DNA from: Nannocystis pusilla
GTDB lineage: Bacteria > Myxococcota_A > Polyangia > Nannocystales > Nannocystaceae
NCBI RefSeq assembly: GCF_026626665.1
Contig: NZ_JAPNKE010000002.1
Location: 5,557,168 to 5,621,167, forward strand
Length of the DNA: 64,000 nt
Direction: 5' to 3'
Shown: piece after piece, positions 54,128-62,317 of the stretch
Layout: each line of letters starts with the position of its first letter
Numbering within the stretch: the stretch's first letter is position 1
Program-made: the position numbers and the translations under genes
Notes under the pieces: model-generated
Databases searched by the model: none
Told to the model about the DNA's origin: nothing
What the model saw: the letters and a program-made list of their open reading frames with translations, nothing else

Positions 54128-55314
54128 ATGACCGGCGTCCCGTACATCCTCTCGATCGACCACCTGCTCACCGACGAGGAGCGCCTGACCTGGCAGGCCG
54201 CGCGGGACTTCGGCACCAAGCGGATCGCTCCGGTCATCGAGCAACACTACGAGCGCGGCACCTTCCCGCGCGAGCTCATCCCCGAGTTCGCGGCCATGGG
54301 CTTCCTCGGCGCCCCGCTGCACGGCTACGGCTGCGCCGGCATGAACCCGGTCGCCTACGGCCTGACGATGATCGAGCTCGAGCGGCAGGACAGCGGCATC
54401 CGCAGCTTCTGCTCGGTGCAGTCGGCGCTGGCGATGTGGCCGATCTTCGCCTACGGCGACGAGGCCCAGCGCGAGCGCTGGCTGCCCGGCATGGCCCGCG
54501 GCGAGATCATCGGCGCCTTCGGCCTGACCGAGCCGAACAGCGGCAGCGACCCCGGCTCGATGCGCACCCACGCTCGCCAACAAGAAGCCGGCGGCGACTA
54601 CGTGCTCACCGGCCAGAAGATGTGGATCACCAACAGCCCGATCGCCGACGTGCTGGTGGTGTGGGCCAAGACGCTCGACTTCGGCAGCGACACCCCGGTG
54701 ATCCGCGGCTTCCTCGTCGAGCGCGGCATGGCCGGCCTGCAGACCCCCGAGACCCACGGCAAGCTCAGCCTGCGCGCCTCGATCACCGGCGAGATCGTGC
54801 TCGACGAGGTGCGCGTGCCGGCGGCCAACCTGTTGCCCGGCGTGCGCGGCCTCAAGGGTCCGCTCGGCTGCCTGACGCAGGCCCGCTACGGCATCGGCTG
54901 GGGCGCCGTCGGTGCGGCCATGAGCGTGTACGAGCGGGCGCGCGACTACACCTTGCAGCGCACGCATTCGGGCGGCCGATCGCCGGCTTCCAGCTCACCC
55001 AGCAGAAGCTCGTCGAGCTGCACAACGACATCGGCAAGGGCCTCTTGCTCGCCTACCACTTCGGCCGGCTCAAGCAGGACGGCAAGCTCACCCCCGAGCA
55101 GGTCTCGTACCTCAAGCGGGACAACGTGCGCATGGCCTTGGAGTCAGCCCGCACCGCGCGCTCGATGCTCGGCGGCAACGGCATCATGGGCGAGTTTCAC
55201 ATCATGCGGCACCTGTGCAACCTCGAGACGGTCTACACCTACGAGGGCACCCACGAGATCCACACTCTGGCGATCGGTCGCGCCCTGACCGGGCTGGCCG
55301 CCTTCAACGGCTGA
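54128..55314 (+). CDS. gcdH: Glutaryl-CoA dehydrogenase-like acyl-CoA dehydrogenase (frame break)
   Basis: About 395 residues, full length. SFCSVQSALAMWPI, IIGAFGLTEPNSGSDPGSMRT and KMWITNSPIADVLVVWAK are glutaryl-CoA dehydrogenase-type, as is the C-terminal TVYTYEGTHEIHTLAIGRALTG carrying the catalytic Glu. FAD-dependent; converts glutaryl-CoA to crotonyl-CoA in Lys/Trp breakdown. Near 54969 one G is missing between LQRT and FGRPIAGFQLTQQKL. The substrate call is by motif similarity; other short-chain acyl-CoA dehydrogenases are possible. ATG 54128. Confidence 0.88.
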
Positions 55315-55405
55315 GCGGGCAACCTTGTAGGCGCAACCTCGCCGGCGCCGCGTCGCTCGCGGCGCCGTGTGGCCTGGTACTTGCCGCCTCACGCGGGCAG
55401 CGGGT

Positions 55406-55558
55406 TCACCACGTCAGCGGGATGACGCCCTGGACCACGAGGCCGATCAGCACGAGGGACAGCGACAGGATCAGCACGAAGAACCCGGTCGACGGCGCGG
55501 TGCCCGGCGTGGGCGCGGGCGCGTGGCAGGAGCAATAACCGGGGCCGTGGATCTGCAT
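55406..55558 (-). CDS. Small single-pass membrane protein
   Basis: 50 residues, MQIHGPGYCSCHAPAPTPGT followed by a strongly hydrophobic helix FFVLILSLSLVLIGLVVQGV to the end. Short, but the sharp start, Cys/His-containing head and membrane tail look like a real small protein. It lies between gcdH and sspB, both on the other strand. Function unknown. Confidence 0.5.
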   Translation of the reverse strand: MQIHGPGYCSCHAPAPTPGTAPSTGFFVLILSLSLVLIGLVVQGVIPLTW

Positions 55559-55784
55559 CGGACGCCCAGAGCTTAGCACGCCGATCCGGGCCGCGCGCAA
55601 ATCGGGCCAGCAGGGGACCCCGTGCGAACACGCGGACGCGGGCGGACGGGCTGCGCGGCGAGCGGACTTGCGAGGCGCCGCGACGGAGGACACGCGCTGC
55701 GGCCGAGAACGGAGGTCGCGGCGCCGCGCGGAAAGGGCCGCGACCCTCGCCAGTCCGGTCGACTTCCGCTAGCTTAGGCGGGCC

Positions 55785-56339
55785 ATGGTCCACCCGGTCC
55801 AGAGTGTCATCGAGTCGCTGTACGCGGCCGGTCGCTGCCCACGCCTCCACGTCGACGCGACCCACGCTTCGGTGACGGTGCCGGACTTCATCCGCCAGCA
55901 GTGGCGCGAGCGGCTCATCATCGACCTCGACGCCAGCTACCCGCTCGACCTGGTGTTCGGCGAGACCGGCCTCGCGGCCGACCTCTCGTTCGGCGGGCAC
56001 GTGACCCGCTGCTCGTTCCCCTGGGAGTCGATCTACATCGTCACCGACCGCTCCACCGGCCGCGGCATCGTCCTCGACCGCCACGTCCCCGAGTCGGTCA
56101 AGCGCCAGGCCGCCGGCCAGCAGCCGGCGCCGGCCTTCGACAACGCGATCACCAAGGTCGAGCCGCCGGTCGAGGCCAAGCCCGAGCTGCGGCGCGTCGA
56201 GGCCGAGCCCGCCGAGGCCGAGGCCGAGGCCGAGCCCGCCGAGGCCGAAGCCGCACCGCCCGCCGCCGCGGCCACCCCGAGCGACGACCAGGCCAAGAAG
56301 CGCCGCGCCGCCTTCCGCGTCATCGACGGCGGCGGTTGA
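55785..56339 (+). CDS. sspB: SspB family protein (ClpXP specificity factor)
   Basis: 184 residues. The N-terminal half is the SspB fold: PDFIRQQWRERLIIDLDASYPLDLVF and FGGHVTRCSFPWESIYIVTDRSTGRGIV, which binds ssrA tags and other degrons. The long acidic Ala/Glu/Pro linker (EAEPAEAEAEAEPAEAEA) and the basic C-terminal AKKRRAAFRVIDGGG match the tail by which SspB docks to ClpX. Cytoplasmic adaptor for ClpXP. ATG 55785. Confidence 0.88.
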   Translation: MVHPVQSVIESLYAAGRCPRLHVDATHASVTVPDFIRQQWRERLIIDLDASYPLDLVFGETGLAADLSFGGHVTRCSFPWESIYIVTDRSTGRGIVLDRHVPESVKRQAAGQQPAPAFDNAITKVEPPVEAKPELRRVEAEPAEAEAEAEPAEAEAAPPAAAATPSDDQAKKRRAAFRVIDGGG

Positions 56340-56473
56340 TCGCCCGACGTGGCACGATCGTTCTTCATCGCGATCGCCGACCCGCGACGATCGCCGCGCT
56401 CGCACTTCAGGCCGTCGGCCGACGCACGACGGCCTGACCCGGCGCTCACCCTTCGCCCCAGCGGAGCCCGGCC

Positions 56474-56770
56474 ATGAAGCTCGCGGTCACCTTCGTCACC
56501 CTCCTCCTCGCCCTGCTCGCGGCGCTGTGGATCGCCTTCGTCCGCGCCCCGCCGCCGCACGAGGTGTGTCAGCGCAAGGCCGACATCCTGCGCGCCGAGG
56601 CCGGCGGCGAGCACGGCGAGGCCGTCGACAACCTGCTCGACCAGTACCGCCTCGGCTGTCGCAAGCAGGCCGAGGCGCTGCTCCAGCTGCGCGGCAAGCT
56701 CGTCTACGCGCGCCACGCCAAGTGCGTGATGGCGGCGCGTACGTTGGCTGACGCCGAGCGGTGCGGCTGA
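56474..56770 (+). CDS. Small membrane-anchored hypothetical protein
   Basis: 98 residues. MKLAVTFVTLLLALLAALWIAFV is an N-terminal membrane segment, followed by a helical soluble part with four Cys (EVCQRKADIL, LGCRKQAEA, KCVMAAR, ERCG), spaced so that two disulfides of a helical hairpin are possible. Probably faces the periplasm. Family not recognised. 43 bp upstream of tcdA. Confidence 0.6.
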   Translation: MKLAVTFVTLLLALLAALWIAFVRAPPPHEVCQRKADILRAEAGGEHGEAVDNLLDQYRLGCRKQAEALLQLRGKLVYARHAKCVMAARTLADAERCG

Positions 56771-56813
56771 GCCCTCGACCCGCCGGGCCGGACCTCTATA
56801 CTCCGGCCTCGCC

Positions 56814-57713
56814 ATGACCACGCAGTTCATCCCGAGCGCCGGTTTGTTCCCCGGGCGCAAGGCCGCCGCCCCGGCAGCCGCTCCGGCCGTCGCCGACGAC
56901 GAGACCAGCACCTACAAGCTCCACCGCCGCTTCGACCGCATGGGTCGGCTGGTCGGCGACCCCGGCATGCAGAAGCTGTTCGCCAGCCACGTCGTCGTCG
57001 TCGGGCTCGGCGGCGTCGGCAACTGGGCCGCCGAGTCGCTGGCCCGCAGCGGCGTCGGCAAGCTCACCATCGTCGACTTCGACCTGATCTGCGTCACCAA
57101 CGCCAACCGCCAGCTGCACGCCGTGCGCGGCACCACCGGCAAGCCCAAGGCCGCGGTCATGGCCGAGCGCCTGCGCCTCATCAACCCGCGCTGCGAGGTC
57201 GTGCCGCGCCAGGAGTTCTACAACGCCGCCGCCAGCGACGAGCTGCTGGCCGGCGCGCCCGACCTGGTGGTCGACGCGATCGACAACCTGGCCGCCAAGA
57301 CGCACCTGATCGCCACCTGTCGCAAGCGGCAGATCCCGCTGGTCGTCTCGGGCGGCGCGTCGGGCCGCATGGACCCGACGCAGATCCGGATCGCCGACCT
57401 CAACGCCGTCGAGAACGACCCGTTCCTGGCCGCCACCCGCAAGCTGCTGCGCAAGCACCACGAGTTCCCCCACCGCGACAAGGAGTCGTGGGGGATCCCC
57501 GCCATCTACTCGCCCGAGCCCGCCCGCGACCCGCTCGAGCTCGACTACGACGGCGGCGAGGGCTTCCGCTGCGTCTGCCCCCAGGGCGAGAACGACCTCC
57601 ACGGCTGCATGCACCGCAACGTCATCTACGGCACGGCCAGCTTCGTCACCGGCGCGTTCGGCCTCGCCTGCGCCAGCGCGGCCGTCCGCACCCTGCTCGG
57701 CCAGCCCGTCTGA
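56814..57713 (+). CDS. tcdA: tRNA threonylcarbamoyladenosine dehydratase (TcdA/CsdL, ThiF fold)
   Basis: 299 residues. ATP-dependent E1-like enzyme that cyclises t6A37 in tRNA to ct6A. After a 35-residue N-terminal extension the family sequence begins RRFDRMGRLVGDPGMQKL; nucleotide-binding VVVGLGGVGNWAAESLARSGVG, DFDLICVTNANRQLHA, VVDAIDNLAAKTHLI and the Cys of GEGFRCVCPQGE match TcdA. A C-terminal membrane-like segment (FVTGAFGLACASAAV) is also usual. Directly followed by convergent hairpins. Confidence 0.92.
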   Translation: MTTQFIPSAGLFPGRKAAAPAAAPAVADDETSTYKLHRRFDRMGRLVGDPGMQKLFASHVVVVGLGGVGNWAAESLARSGVGKLTIVDFDLICVTNANRQLHAVRGTTGKPKAAVMAERLRLINPRCEVVPRQEFYNAAASDELLAGAPDLVVDAIDNLAAKTHLIATCRKRQIPLVVSGGASGRMDPTQIRIADLNAVENDPFLAATRKLLRKHHEFPHRDKESWGIPAIYSPEPARDPLELDYDGGEGFRCVCPQGENDLHGCMHRNVIYGTASFVTGAFGLACASAAVRTLLGQPV

Positions 57714-57722
57714 TTTTTTCCA

Positions 57723-57801
57723 AAGGGGCATGTTCTCTGAGCATGCCCCTTCGGGCATACCCGAAGGGGCATGTCTGTTCGGACATGCCCGATGGAACAG
57801 C
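57723..57801. terminator. Overlapping hairpins from 14-bp units between convergent tcdA and ArsA-like gene
   Basis: Three perfect stems share arms: AAGGGGCATG/CATGCCCCTT (57723-57751), ATGCCCCTTCGGG/CCCGAAGGGGCAT (13 bp, loop CATA, 57743-57772) and GGGCATGTC/GACATGCCC (57767-57790). CATG-type boundaries fall at 57742, 57756, 57770, 57784 and 57798, exactly 14 bp apart. The region fills the gap between the tcdA stop and the convergent stop at 57804, and a T-run (GATTTTTTCC) precedes it. It could end transcription from both sides, with alternative folds. Confidence 0.8.
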
Positions 57802-57803
57802 CT

Positions 57804-58934
57804 TCAGCTGCCCCAGCGGACGAACTGGGCCACCAGCTCGGCCAGGTCGGCCACCGACGTCGGCGCCGGGTCGCGCAGCGGCAGCAGCCACAGCGGCAGG
57901 CGCGGGTAGGCGCGCGTCAGCGCTTGCCCGGCCGCGACCGACTGCTCGCCCTGGACGCGCAGGCCCGCGTACACCCCGAGCACCCGCTGCAACATGTCCT
58001 CGAGGACATCCGGCTCCACCTGCTCCGTCAGCGCCGCGCGGATCGCCTCGACCGGCGGCGGCGGCGGGAACGGCGGCAGCACGCGGTTGAGCACCACGCT
58101 GTCGACCCGCAGGCCGCGGTCGTGGAGCACGCGGAGGAAGTCGAGCCCCTCGCGCACGCTGAGCGGCGACGCGGACGTCGCCAGCACCACCCCGGTCTCG
58201 GGCGACGTGAGCAACGTCGAGAAGTCGCCGGCCCGCTGCTGGAACGCGGAGAGCACCCCGGAGAAGTCGCGCAGGAACGCCCCCAGCTCGGCCAGGAATT
58301 CGCCGCCCCCGATCGCCCCGAGGGCCTTCAGCACCACCCCGTTGCCCACCCCGAGCAGGCGCGCGCCGAGCTTGCCGCCGCCGGTGATGATGCGCGTCGC
58401 CGGGTTGGTCACGACCTCGTGGATCCGCTCCGGCGCGCTGAGGAAGTCGATCGCGTTGGCGGTCGGCGGCGTGTCGAGCACGATCAAATCGTAGCGGCGC
58501 TCCGCGTGCAGGATCTGCAGCTGGGCCATCGCCGCGTACTCGAGCGCCCCGCCGAGGTTCTCGGCGATCGCGCGGTAGATCGGGTTCTGCGTGATCTGGC
58601 GGGCCGCCGCCGGCGACTCCGCGTAGGCGCGGACGATGCGGTCGAACACCACGTCGGGGGCCAGCAGCAGCGCGTGCAGGCTGCCCTGGCCGCCCTCCGG
58701 CAGCGCCACCGGCAGCTCCTCGCCGGCGCGGGCCCGGTCTTGCCCGAGCGCCTGCGCCAGGCGGAGCGACGGGTCGATCGTCACCACCAGCACGCGCTTG
58801 CCCTGGCGCGCCGCTCCGAGCGCCAGCGCCGCCGCGCAGGTCGTCTTGCCGACCCCGCCCGGGCCGACGCACAGCAGCACGCGGCGCGACGGCCCCGCGG
58901 ACAGCGGGTCCCCTCCTGGTCTGGGTGAGGTCAT
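57804..58934 (-). CDS. ArsA/Get3-like ATPase, subunit A (signature Lys replaced by Pro)
   Basis: 376 residues. Deviant Walker A region LLCVGPGGVGKTTCAAALAL: the P-loop Lys (GKTT) is present, but the signature Lys expected in GKGGVGKT is Pro. TIDPSLRLAQALG is the DP switch, and YDLIVLDTPPTANAIDFL is Walker B/switch II. The last third contains Pro-rich PPFPPPPPVEA. Cytoplasmic. Known: ArsA/Get3 proteins are dimeric ATPases driving arsenite export or tail-anchored protein targeting; bacterial paralogues are mostly uncharacterised. A palindromic unit (57993-58006) encodes EPDVLEDMLQ. Pairs with the gene at 59563. Confidence 0.82.
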   Translation of the reverse strand: MTSPRPGGDPLSAGPSRRVLLCVGPGGVGKTTCAAALALGAARQGKRVLVVTIDPSLRLAQALGQDRARAGEELPVALPEGGQGSLHALLLAPDVVFDRIVRAYAESPAAARQITQNPIYRAIAENLGGALEYAAMAQLQILHAERRYDLIVLDTPPTANAIDFLSAPERIHEVVTNPATRIITGGGKLGARLLGVGNGVVLKALGAIGGGEFLAELGAFLRDFSGVLSAFQQRAGDFSTLLTSPETGVVLATSASPLSVREGLDFLRVLHDRGLRVDSVVLNRVLPPFPPPPPVEAIRAALTEQVEPDVLEDMLQRVLGVYAGLRVQGEQSVAAGQALTRAYPRLPLWLLPLRDPAPTSVADLAELVAQFVRWGS

Positions 58935-59000
58935 CGCCGGCCCACCACCTCGGTCCGGGGCGTGGACGCGCCGGAAAGAAATGCCGTAGTCTCGCTCACC

Positions 59001-59522
59001 GTGAGCGCGAGCAGAGAGTTTGTCGTGCGAGTCGGCGAGCGCGAGCTCGTCGCCAAGATCACCGCCTCCGATCCGCCCGTCGTCATCGTCGACGGCGTCG
59101 CCCACGAGGTCACGTCGATCGCCGGCGGGCGCACCCACGTGCGCGTGCAGGGCGAGGCCGCCCAGCGGATCGTCAGCCTCGACGGCCAGGGCCTGCCCAC
59201 CGCCGCGTCGGTCGGCGGCGTCGCGGTCGCCATCGACGTGCGCACCGCCCAGGCCGCCGCCCGCGACGCCGCCCTCGCGGCCGGCCGGGTCGGCGGCGCC
59301 GGCGGCGGGCTCGTCAAGGCGCCGATGCCGGGCCGGGTCGTCCGCGTGCTCGTCAGCGCCGGCCAGAGCGTCGAGCGCGGCACCCCGCTCGTCATCGTCG
59401 AGGCGATGAAGATGGAGAACGAGCTGCTCGCCACCGTCGCCGGCGTCGTCAAGACCGTGCACGTCGGCGAGGGCGTCGCCGTCGACGCCGGCCAGGCCCT
59501 GATCGAGCTCGACCCGTCCTGA
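59001..59522 (+). CDS. Biotinyl-domain protein (biotin carboxyl carrier-like)
   Basis: 173 residues from GTG 59001. The C-terminal 75 residues form a biotinyl domain: VKAPMPGRVVRVLVSAGQ, then VIVEAMKMENELLATV with the biotin-accepting Lys (about 137) in AMKM, and GEGVAVDAGQALIEL. The N-terminal beta-rich part (VVRVGERELVAKI, VIVDGVAHEV) resembles that before the BCCP domain in acyl-CoA carboxylase alpha chains. Known: carries CO2 on biotin between carboxylase subunits. No carboxylase gene is in the window; the gene sits between two ArsA-like ATPases on the opposite strand. Confidence 0.85.
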   Translation: MSASREFVVRVGERELVAKITASDPPVVIVDGVAHEVTSIAGGRTHVRVQGEAAQRIVSLDGQGLPTAASVGGVAVAIDVRTAQAAARDAALAAGRVGGAGGGLVKAPMPGRVVRVLVSAGQSVERGTPLVIVEAMKMENELLATVAGVVKTVHVGEGVAVDAGQALIELDPS

Positions 59523-59526
59523 AGGT

Positions 59527-59558
59527 CATGTCCTGAGGGACCTGTCCGATTGACCATC
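59527..59558. repeat. Two 14-bp units between convergent stops
   Basis: CATGTCCTGAGGGA and CCTGTCCGATTGAC, closed by CATC, begin 4 bp after the biotinyl-protein stop and end 5 bp before the stop triplet of the convergent ArsA-like gene at 59563. They fill almost the whole 40-bp gap. Confidence 0.7.
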
Positions 59559-59562
59559 TGAT

Positions 59563-60528
59563 TCACGCCGCCCTCCGCGGCTCGAGCGTCGCCAGCACGT
59601 CCTCCACGTCGGCCAGCCCGGCGAAGCCCTGGAAGCGCCACGGCAGCGAGAGCACCGGCGGCACGCGGCGGCCCGCGGCCTGTTCGCCGGCCAGCCAGGC
59701 CTCGACGTGACCGCGCTGGCGGGCCGCCTGTTGCGCGACCACGTTGGTGGCCGCCAGCACGCGGGCGACCTGGCCGTCGGGGTCGAGCGCCGCCGGGCCG
59801 GCCTGGAACGCGGGCAGCTCGGGCCAGGTGCCGTTGACGAAGATCCCGCCGATGTGCACGCGCGACTCGCTGCGCAGCGACGCGGCCATCTCGCCCAGCT
59901 CGGTCAGCGGCCAGCGGTCGGGCAGGCCGACCAGCACCGCCTGCGTCACCGTCGGGTCTTCGAGGCTGGCTTGCATCGCCTGCGCCTCGCGAGGCAACGG
60001 CCCCACGCGCACCGTCTTCAGGATGGCTTGCGGGATCCCCAGCGTGTAGCGGAGGTGGCCCGTCGCCGGGCCGTCGAACACCACCACGTCGAAGCTGCGC
60101 GCGCGCACCGCCTCGTGCCAGATCTTGCCGAGCACCGCGAAGTCGTCGAGGCCTGGCACCGCGCGCACGAGCCGGCGGATGGGCGCGCTGTCGAAGACGG
60201 CGCCGGCGATCCGCTCGCTGCGCAGCACCATCGCCCCGTACTCGCGGACGCACACCGTCGGCACCACGCGCTGGATGTAGAGGCCTGGGCCGGCGACCGA
60301 CGGCGTCTCGGCCAGCGTGCGTTGACCGAGCATCCAGGCCAGGCGGTCGTCGAGGCCGACTGTCGCCACCAGCACCCGCCGGCCGCGCCGGGCCAGGGAC
60401 AGGCCGAGGAGCGCGGCGACCGTCGTTCTGCCGACGCCGCCCTTGCCGCTGACGATCAGCATTTGGCGTGGGGCGAGGGCGTCGAGGACGGCTCCGAACC
60501 CGGAGGCGGGGGCGCTGGAGACAGCCAT
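59563..60528 (-). CDS. ArsA/Get3-like ATPase, subunit B (P-loop Lys replaced by Arg)
   Basis: 321 residues. Walker A region MLIVSGKGGVGRTTVAALLGLSLARRGRRVL keeps the signature Lys (SGKGG) but has Arg in place of the P-loop Lys (GRTT). The DP switch is replaced by TVGLDDRLAWML, and FDVVVFDGPATGHLRYTL is the Walker B/switch II counterpart. ATG 60528. Together with the gene at 57804 it looks like the second half of a heterodimer, each subunit keeping one of the two key lysines. Palindromic units stand after its stop. Confidence 0.8.
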   Translation of the reverse strand: MAVSSAPASGFGAVLDALAPRQMLIVSGKGGVGRTTVAALLGLSLARRGRRVLVATVGLDDRLAWMLGQRTLAETPSVAGPGLYIQRVVPTVCVREYGAMVLRSERIAGAVFDSAPIRRLVRAVPGLDDFAVLGKIWHEAVRARSFDVVVFDGPATGHLRYTLGIPQAILKTVRVGPLPREAQAMQASLEDPTVTQAVLVGLPDRWPLTELGEMAASLRSESRVHIGGIFVNGTWPELPAFQAGPAALDPDGQVARVLAATNVVAQQAARQRGHVEAWLAGEQAAGRRVPPVLSLPWRFQGFAGLADVEDVLATLEPRRAA

Positions 60529-60688
60529 GGGGCGGGGCGAACCTTGGCACAGACCCGGGCCGCTCGCTACCAGAAGGCGCCAAACCCTCACGTGCGCCTG
60601 CCCTCCTGGGGAGGTCTCCGGCCGCGCCCTTGACCTCCCCGCCGCTGGCGACCATTCTCCGCGCACGATCGGCCGGGAGAGTACGGAC

Positions 60689-61480
60689 GTGGCAGTCGAG
60701 ATCAAGAGCAAGCGCGACATCGAGAAGATGCGGGCCACGTGCCGGCTGGCGGCCTCGGTGCTCGACCACATCGCCCCGCACGTCGTCCCCGGCGTCACCA
60801 CCGGCCAGCTCGACAAGATCTGCCACGAGTACATCGTCGGCCACGGGGCGTACCCCTCGCCGCTCAACTACAAGGGCTTCCCGCGCTCGATCTGCACCTC
60901 GGTCAACGAGGTCATCTGCCACGGCATCCCCGGCGATCAGGTGCTCAGCGCCGGCGACATCGTCAACATCGACATCACCACCACCCTCGACGGCTACTTC
61001 GGCGACTGCTCCGACATGTTCATCGTCGGCGGCAGCACCACCCCCGAGGCCCAGCAGCTCGTCGACGTCACCCGCGAGTCGCTGTGGCTCGGCATCGCCG
61101 AGGTCGGCCCGACCAAGCGGATCGGCGACATCGGCGCGGCGATCTACGAGTTCGCCCACGGCCGCCACGGCTACGGCGTCGTCGAGGCCTTCTGCGGCCA
61201 CGGCATCGGCCGCGAGTTCCACATGCCGCCCCAGGTCTCGCACGTCGGCAAGCGCGGCAACGGCCTGCGCATGAAGCCGGGCATGACCTTCACCATCGAG
61301 CCGATGATCAACATCGGCACCCCCCACTGCGACATCCTGGCCGACGGCTGGACCGCCGTCACCAAGGACCACAAGTGGAGCGCCCAGGTCGAGCACACCA
61401 TCCTCGTCACCGACCACGGCTTCGAGGTCCTCACCCTGCGCGACGCCTCCTGGCGCCCGTCCTGGGCCCGCGCCAGCTGA
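60689..61480 (+). CDS. map: Methionine aminopeptidase, type I
   Basis: 263 residues, family length, GTG 60689 (purine-rich GGGAGA about 9 bases before). Removes the initiator Met. Metal and substrate residues visible: CHGIPGDQVL (His), DIVNIDITTTLDGYFGDCSD (two Asp ligands), GHGIGREFHMPP (His), FTIEPMI (Glu) and AQVEHTILVTDHG (Glu). No Zn-finger N-terminal extension. An in-frame upstream reading region opposite the ArsA-like gene lacks conservation and is excluded. Confidence 0.93.
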   Translation: MAVEIKSKRDIEKMRATCRLAASVLDHIAPHVVPGVTTGQLDKICHEYIVGHGAYPSPLNYKGFPRSICTSVNEVICHGIPGDQVLSAGDIVNIDITTTLDGYFGDCSDMFIVGGSTTPEAQQLVDVTRESLWLGIAEVGPTKRIGDIGAAIYEFAHGRHGYGVVEAFCGHGIGREFHMPPQVSHVGKRGNGLRMKPGMTFTIEPMINIGTPHCDILADGWTAVTKDHKWSAQVEHTILVTDHGFEVLTLRDASWRPSWARAS

Positions 61481-61524
61481 CGTCCCGCGGGACGTGACCC
61501 TTCGGCCAGGCTGATCTCTGCGGT

Positions 61525-61598
61525 CATGTCCGCAGGGACATGACCGATAGCCCCTGTCCGATAGGCCATGCCCTCGCGGACATGTCCCGAAGCGCTCA
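61525..61598. repeat. Five tandem 14-bp units between convergent map and TetR gene
   Basis: CATGTCCGCAGGGA, CATGACCGATAGCC, CCTGTCCGATAGGC, CATGCCCTCGCGGA and CATGTCCCGAAGCG at exact 14-bp spacing. The first lies within a perfect 10-bp stem GGTCATGTCC/GGACATGACC (61522-61545). The run ends one base before the stop triplet (61596-61598) of the TetR gene. A separate small palindrome, CGTCCCGCGGGACG, follows the map stop at 61481. Confidence 0.8.
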
Positions 61599-62210
61599 GC
61601 CGGCCGCGCGCGCCGGGCCGCGCGCCAGCGCCCCGTGCAGCAGCAGGTCGACCAGGCGCTGCAGCCACGCGTCGTCGACGGGCGCGCGGTCGAAGAACAG
61701 GCGGCGGTTGAGGGCCGCGCCGAGCACGTCGAACAGCAGGTTCGCGTCGACGCCCGGCGCGATCTCGCCGCGCCGTTCTGCCGCCTCGAGCACCGCGCGC
61801 GGCACCGCCTCGAAGTTCGCGCGCAGCGAGCGGACGATCGCCGCCAGCTCCGGGTCGTCGCCCTCGACCACGAACAGGCGGAACAGCCCCTGGTACTCGG
61901 CCTGGGCCCCGCGCGCGGCGATCCTGCGGGCGATCGCCAGCAGGTCTTCGCGCAGCGATCCGCTGTCGGCCACCGCGAAGGTGTCGCTGGCGATCGACAG
62001 CAACGCGTCGCGGACCAGCTCCTGCTTGGTCGGCCAGCGCCGGTACACCGTCGTCTTGTTGACCCCCGCGAGCGCGGCCACGTCCTCGATGCGCAGCCCG
62101 TGGTAGCCGGCCCGGGCGACCTCGCGCAGCGTGGCCGCGAGCACCCCACGCACGACGGCCTCGCCGCGCACCAGCGGCTCCGACTTGGCCTTCCGTTTCG
62201 CCTGGACCAC
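61596..62210 (-). CDS. TetR-family transcriptional regulator
   Basis: 204 residues, GTG 62210. The HTH is LRIEDVAALAGVNKTTVYRRWPTKQELV (about 40-68), followed by a helical ligand-binding domain of the TetR C-terminal type. Divergent from the cytochrome P450 gene, 107 bp away, with two related palindromes between them. The likely role is repression of both genes, relieved by the P450 substrate or a related compound. It has a Lys/Arg-rich N-terminal arm (VQAKRKAKSEP). Confidence 0.9.
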   Translation of the reverse strand: MVQAKRKAKSEPLVRGEAVVRGVLAATLREVARAGYHGLRIEDVAALAGVNKTTVYRRWPTKQELVRDALLSIASDTFAVADSGSLREDLLAIARRIAARGAQAEYQGLFRLFVVEGDDPELAAIVRSLRANFEAVPRAVLEAAERRGEIAPGVDANLLFDVLGAALNRRLFFDRAPVDDAWLQRLVDLLLHGALARGPARAAG

Positions 62211-62245
62211 GGGCCGCTCCAGCCTAACACCGCCTCCGGAGGTTC

Positions 62246-62265
62246 ATCGCAACTTTGGTTGCCAT
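62246..62265. promoter_or_regulatory. Candidate TetR operator 1
   Basis: ATCGCAAC, spacer TTTG, then GTTGCCAT: an inverted repeat with one mismatch. Same half-site as operator 2. It lies 36 bp upstream of the TetR start codon on its own strand, a position to overlap its promoter. Confidence 0.65.
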
Positions 62266-62289
62266 CACCTCGCGCCGTGTCACCCTGAC

Positions 62290-62310
62290 ATCGCAACAAC
62301 TAGTTGCGAT
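62290..62310. promoter_or_regulatory. Candidate TetR operator 2
   Basis: Perfect 8-bp inverted repeat ATCGCAAC/GTTGCGAT with spacer AACTA, 8 bp before the P450 start codon. A repressor here would block the P450 promoter or early transcription. Two copies of one half-site in a 107-bp divergent gap strongly suggest binding by the adjacent TetR protein. Confidence 0.72.
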
Positions 62311-62317
62311 ACCGCCC

